Source of the DNA: Candidatus Helarchaeota archaeon
Lineage (GTDB): Archaea; Asgardarchaeota; Lokiarchaeia; Helarchaeales; JABXJV01
DNA length: 7,884 bases
Assembly: GCA_013375355.1 (NCBI GenBank)
Contig: JABXJV010000334.1
Span: 1-7,884 of the forward strand
Reading direction: 5' to 3'
Positions within the stretch are counted from its first letter, which is position 1. Each line of letters opens with the position of its first letter. The position numbers were made by a program, and so were the translations under genes. Shown here piece by piece: positions 6,705-7,884 of the stretch. The notes under the pieces are model-generated. The model ran no database searches. It was not told where the DNA came from and saw only the letters and a list, made by a program, of their open reading frames with translations.

Positions 6705-6866
6705 TTAGTCTATATGCTTTACAGAAATACTGATTATTATGGGTAATTGATATTTCATATTCTCTTGATATATCAAAAGGTATGTTAAAGTAAGTATTGC
6801 AAAAATCATAGCACCTGTAATTAATCCAATTGAAATCCAATTAAACAATCTATAACGTTCAACCAT
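6705..6866 (-). CDS. Small membrane protein B (53 aa), unknown
   Basis: This gene is easy to miss because of its size. The product begins MVERYRLFNWISIGL, has one strong membrane helix (about 10-33) with the charged run YQENMK after it, then a second weakly hydrophobic stretch (about 41-49) and ends KHID. The ATG at 6866 is preceded by GGGTGAT (6878-6872) at 5 nt, and an in-frame TAA stands two codons upstream, so it cannot be longer. The gap to the upstream gene A is 12 nt and the gap to gene C is 29 nt. Its first 22 residues resemble those of protein D. No family is recognised. With a strong ribosome binding site and neighbours of the same kind, it is very likely translated. Confidence 0.72.
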   Translation of the reverse strand: MVERYRLFNWISIGLITGAMIFAILTLTYLLIYQENMKYQLPIIISISVKHID

Positions 6867-6871
6867 TTTTT

Positions 6872-6878
6872 ATCACCC
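6872..6878 (-). promoter_or_regulatory. Ribosome binding site of membrane protein B (GGGTGAT)
   Basis: GGGTGAT follows directly on the TAA stop of gene A (6881-6879) and ends 5 nt before the ATG at 6866. It is among the strongest sites in the window. Confidence 0.75.
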
Positions 6879-7058
6879 TTAAAGATTCTTTATTATTATT
6901 ATAATGTAGATTAAACCGAACAGCATTGCATAATAAGAGTTTAAAGCACTTGTATCTAATAGTTTTCCGCTTACTATTACCACAGTTATAATTCCAAAAA
7001 TAGTTAAAGCACTCAATACACACAAAATAATAATTGATTGTAATAAATCTTCGTCCAA
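6879..7058 (-). CDS. Small two-helix membrane protein A (59 aa, TTG start), unknown
   Basis: The frame has no upstream ATG and would be skipped by an ATG-only search. The product begins MDEDLLQSIIILCVL and forms a helical hairpin: membrane helix about 8-30, a polar loop SGKLLDTSALNSYY (30-43), then a very hydrophobic helix (44-57) with four to five isoleucines in a row and a basic end KNL. The TTG at 7058 has AGGAGAT (7072-7066) 7 nt ahead, which argues strongly for this start. It is the first gene of the four-gene run, about 50 nt after an inverted repeat with a TATA core. The IIxK tail would place the C-terminus inside the cell by the positive-inside rule. No family is recognised. Confidence 0.62.
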   Translation of the reverse strand: MDEDLLQSIIILCVLSALTIFGIITVVIVSGKLLDTSALNSYYAMLFGLIYIIIIIKNL

Positions 7059-7065
7059 ATTTAAT

Positions 7066-7072
7066 ATCTCCT
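7066..7072 (-). promoter_or_regulatory. Ribosome binding site of membrane protein A (AGGAGAT)
   Basis: AGGAGAT ends 7 nt before the TTG at 7058. It differs from the GGTGAT sites of the next genes but pairs with the CCUCC part of the same 16S tail, and it is the main evidence that the TTG is a start codon. Confidence 0.6.
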
Positions 7073-7106
7073 AAAAAATTTTTGTTTGATTTAATTCATT
7101 CTTATT

Positions 7107-7127
7107 TTGATAGAATATATCTATCAA
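7107..7127 (-). promoter_or_regulatory. Inverted repeat with TATA core: likely promoter/operator of the small membrane operon
   Basis: TTGATAGA (7107-7114) and TCTATCAA (7120-7127) are perfect 8-bp inverted arms around ATATA. The centre is about 60 nt before the TTG of gene A, and a start site 25 nt past this box would give a leader of about 35 nt with the ribosome binding site inside it. A dyad that includes the TATA box is where many archaeal repressors bind. The rest of 7059-7256 holds no gene on either strand. Confidence 0.5.
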
Positions 7128-7189
7128 GAAATAAAAGGAAATTTACAAATATCAAATTATGTATGATACTAAATTTGCGTACTTGTTTT

Positions 7190-7240
7190 AAAAAAACTGT
7201 AAAATAAGAAATTAAAGATAAATTGGAAGAAATTTAAAAT
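7190..7240 (-). terminator. T-rich terminator region after psmB
   Basis: Downstream of the psmB stop the minus strand is rich in T, including TTTCTTATTTT and a run of seven T at 7196-7190. This fits archaeal U-tract termination and would separate psmB from the small membrane operon. No hairpin is apparent. Confidence 0.4.
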
Positions 7241-7256
7241 AAAATTGCATTTTTTT

Positions 7257-7865
7257 TTAAGTGACTAATTCATATCCTTCTTTTGTTATTGTTGCTATCT
7301 GGAAATCGCCACCAGAGGCAATATCTCTCTTTCTTGCCGCGGTTATTGCCCCTTTAACTAGTTCAATGCCTTCCGCAACACTCATATCAGGTTTATATCT
7401 ATTTTCGAGAACTCCTATTCCGACAATACTTCCGCTCCCTGTAGCAGTGAAAGTGGTTTCCTCAAGTATCGAACCAAATGGGTCGAGGCTATACAAGTGA
7501 GGTCCTTGTTTATCCCAACCACCACAGACTAACATTGTTATATAGGGAAACATTCTATTTTGAAATAATATAGCTGCTGCTAATTGAACTATGGATTTAA
7601 CCAGCATATCTAAATTTGTTTCGAGTTCTCTAAGCCTCGCCAAGGCTGTAAGAGTCCTTATTAACTGCTGACTATCGGCAACTCCACCAGATATAGTCAT
7701 AGCAATATATTTAGTTACTTTGAATAACTTAGTAGCTGTTTTGGAAGCAACATAATATCCAGCTGTAGCTTGGCTTTCGGTAGCTAGAACTACACCGTCT
7801 TTACAAATAAGTCCCATAGTTGTTGTTCCAGTTTTAATGATTTTATTTTCTAAATCACTTTCCAT
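7257..7865 (-). CDS. psmB: 20S proteasome beta subunit
   Basis: The 202-residue precursor of the proteolytic ring subunit. A 13-residue propeptide (ending KTG) precedes T14, which after self-cleavage becomes the catalytic Thr1 of TTTMG. By position, E30 matches Glu17 and K46 matches Lys33 of the Thermoplasma enzyme. ATGSGS (141-146) and KRDIASGG (179-186, with D181 and S184) supply the remaining Ser129, Asp166 and Ser169 equivalents, offset by two residues. The active site is thus complete. Mature length is about 189 residues; the C-terminus stops at YELVT, shorter than in Thermoplasma. Four-stacked-ring particles with alpha subunits degrade proteins unfolded by an AAA ATPase. The alpha gene is not in the window. 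The next genes in its direction are the small membrane operon, probably separately transcribed. Confidence 0.96.
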   Translation of the reverse strand: MESDLENKIIKTGTTTMGLICKDGVVLATESQATAGYYVASKTATKLFKVTKYIAMTISGGVADSQQLIRTLTALARLRELETNLDMLVKSIVQLAAAILFQNRMFPYITMLVCGGWDKQGPHLYSLDPFGSILEETTFTATGSGSIVGIGVLENRYKPDMSVAEGIELVKGAITAARKRDIASGGDFQIATITKEGYELVT

Positions 7866-7872
7866 TTTACTT

Positions 7873-7879
7873 CATCACC
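7873..7879 (-). promoter_or_regulatory. Ribosome binding site of psmB (GGTGATG)
   Basis: GGTGATG ends 7 nt before the psmB ATG at 7865, the longest Shine-Dalgarno match in the window. It fixes the start and the short 13-residue propeptide. Confidence 0.75.
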
Positions 7880-7884
7880 ATCAA

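Noticed and set aside
6676..6840. N-terminal extension of membrane protein C to an ATG at 6840
   Set aside because: It overlaps gene B in another frame, is not membrane-like, and a perfect GGTGAT site marks the ATG at 6675.
7261..7500. 79-codon plus-strand frame opposite the 3' end of psmB
   Set aside because: It is antisense to an intact psmB and has no recognisable motif.

Overview
The window is AT-rich, and every gene that can be placed by family looks archaeal. The signs are an arginyl-tRNA synthetase with the archaeal-type HTSANP...HLG signature, a 20S proteasome beta subunit with a Thermoplasma-type active site, Shine-Dalgarno sites of the form GGTGAT, TATA-type promoters and U-rich terminators. 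The composition, an ADP-forming acyl-CoA synthetase and a repetitive winged-helix protein resembling eukaryotic UFL1 together suggest an Asgard (Lokiarchaeia-like) archaeon. That placement is inference; no marker here proves it.

Left part (1-2128): the N-terminal 225 codons of a CoA-binding acyl-CoA synthetase run off the left edge on the minus strand. Next is a minus-strand amidohydrolase-2 family TIM-barrel enzyme, which shares a divergent promoter region with a plus-strand hypC (hydrogenase maturation chaperone). hypC ends in a stem-loop plus T tract that faces the end of the next, convergent gene.

Middle (2137-6072): three minus-strand genes in the order of transcription argS, a 478-residue protein built from about seven winged-helix repeats at a strict 60-residue spacing, and a NUDIX hydrolase. 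The last two are 35 nt apart and probably share a transcript. argS has its own TATA box just upstream and probably a very short leader.

Right part (6299-7865): a stretch that looks nearly empty to a standard gene caller holds four consecutive tiny membrane-protein genes (59, 53, 67 and 54 residues). All are on the minus strand, each has its own clear Shine-Dalgarno site, and the gaps are 8 to 29 nt. A perfect 8-bp inverted repeat around an ATATA core sits where the promoter should be. Two of the four proteins look like diverged copies of one another. This compact operon is the most likely undescribed system in the window. Upstream of it lies psmB, the proteasome beta subunit, with a strong GGTGATG ribosome binding site.

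No tRNA, rRNA, CRISPR array or insertion sequence was seen.
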